13,986 nt of DNA from JANXVV01 sp038230975 (GTDB lineage: Bacteria > Planctomycetota > Phycisphaerae > Tepidisphaerales > Tepidisphaeraceae): assembly GCA_038230975.1 (NCBI GenBank), contig JBBRMF010000130.1:1-13986 (forward strand). The letters run 5' to 3'. A model generated the notes under the pieces. That model did not search any database, was not told the DNA's origin, and saw only the letters and a list, made by a program, of their open reading frames with translations. Positions within the stretch are counted from its first letter, which is position 1; each line of letters begins with the position of its first letter. The translations under genes were made by a program, and so were the position numbers. Below, in pieces: positions 13,837 through 13,986 of the stretch.

Positions 13837-13986
13837 ATGAAATTCCGAACTGCTATCAAAATTGTCGCGTTCTCCGCCATCCCGTTGTTCTTTGGATGCA
13901 CGGAAAAACTGAAGAGCACTCCGAATGCCGAAGGCAATCAAGGCGTGTTTAAGGTGGCCAGCGGTCACGATACTTCGCTGAATGAA
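13837..13986 (+). CDS. Putative small lipoprotein, cut by the right edge
   Basis: The first 50 codons run to the end of the window without a stop. They start MKFRTAIKIVAFSAIPLFFG and reach a lipobox-type Cys at residue 21 (FFGC), followed by a polar TEKLKST region. That is a convincing lipoprotein signal peptide. GAGG at 13828-13831 stands 5 bases before the ATG, and the gene begins 24 bases after the export lipoprotein, so the two are probably co-transcribed. Too little is present to name a family. An ATG at 13826 gives only four codons before a stop and is not the start. Confidence 0.7.
   Translation, partial: MKFRTAIKIVAFSAIPLFFGCTEKLKSTPNAEGNQGVFKVASGHDTSLNE

Noticed and set aside
1..13986. 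CRISPR array, tRNA or rRNA genes
   Set aside because: No regularly spaced direct repeats, cloverleaf with a CCA-end context or rRNA-like sequence was found on reading both strands.

Overview
This window reads as part of an extracellular or capsular polysaccharide locus. Ten complete genes and one cut by the right edge all lie on the + strand with short gaps. The organism looks like a Gram-negative with an outer membrane: a Wza-type export lipoprotein and a Wzc-type tyrosine autokinase are both present. Moderate GC (judged by eye), weak or absent Shine-Dalgarno sites at several genes, many inverted repeats between genes and the domain make-up of the sugar transferase suggest the Planctomycetota/Verrucomicrobiota group. 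That assignment is an inference with moderate to low confidence.

Layout. Bases 1-333 hold no convincing gene but contain a nested inverted-repeat element ending in a T-run. Next come an acyltransferase-3 membrane protein (334-1644), a family 2 glycosyltransferase (1655-2653) and a Rossmann oxidoreductase with a C-terminal SAF domain (2764-4041). The dTDP-sugar genes rfbA (4173-5051), rfbB (5165-6193) and rfbD (6250-7134) follow. A 397-base gap (7135-7531) with several dyads and hairpins precedes the second block: a degenerate nucleotidyltransferase with a hexapeptide-repeat domain (7532-8653), a polysaccharide co-polymerase/BY-kinase (8705-11017), a nucleotidyltransferase-like/hexapeptide/phosphoglycosyl-transferase fusion (11135-12961), a polysaccharide export lipoprotein (13039-13812) and the start of a small lipoprotein (13837 to the edge).

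How they fit together. RfbA, RfbB and RfbD make three of the four dTDP-L-rhamnose steps; no rfbC epimerase is visible. The C-terminal domain of the fusion protein should load the first sugar phosphate onto undecaprenyl phosphate. The GT2 enzyme extends the chain and the acyltransferase may decorate it. The BY-kinase and the export lipoprotein should control chain length and outer-membrane export. No flippase (wzx) or polymerase (wzy) is visible, so the locus probably continues beyond the window.

The most unusual points are the fusion of a relic nucleotidyltransferase and hexapeptide domain to the phosphoglycosyl transferase, a second relic of the same fold two genes upstream with different active-site losses, and inverted repeats of several unrelated families in the larger gaps. 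One of these repeats appears to supply the start codon of the export lipoprotein.
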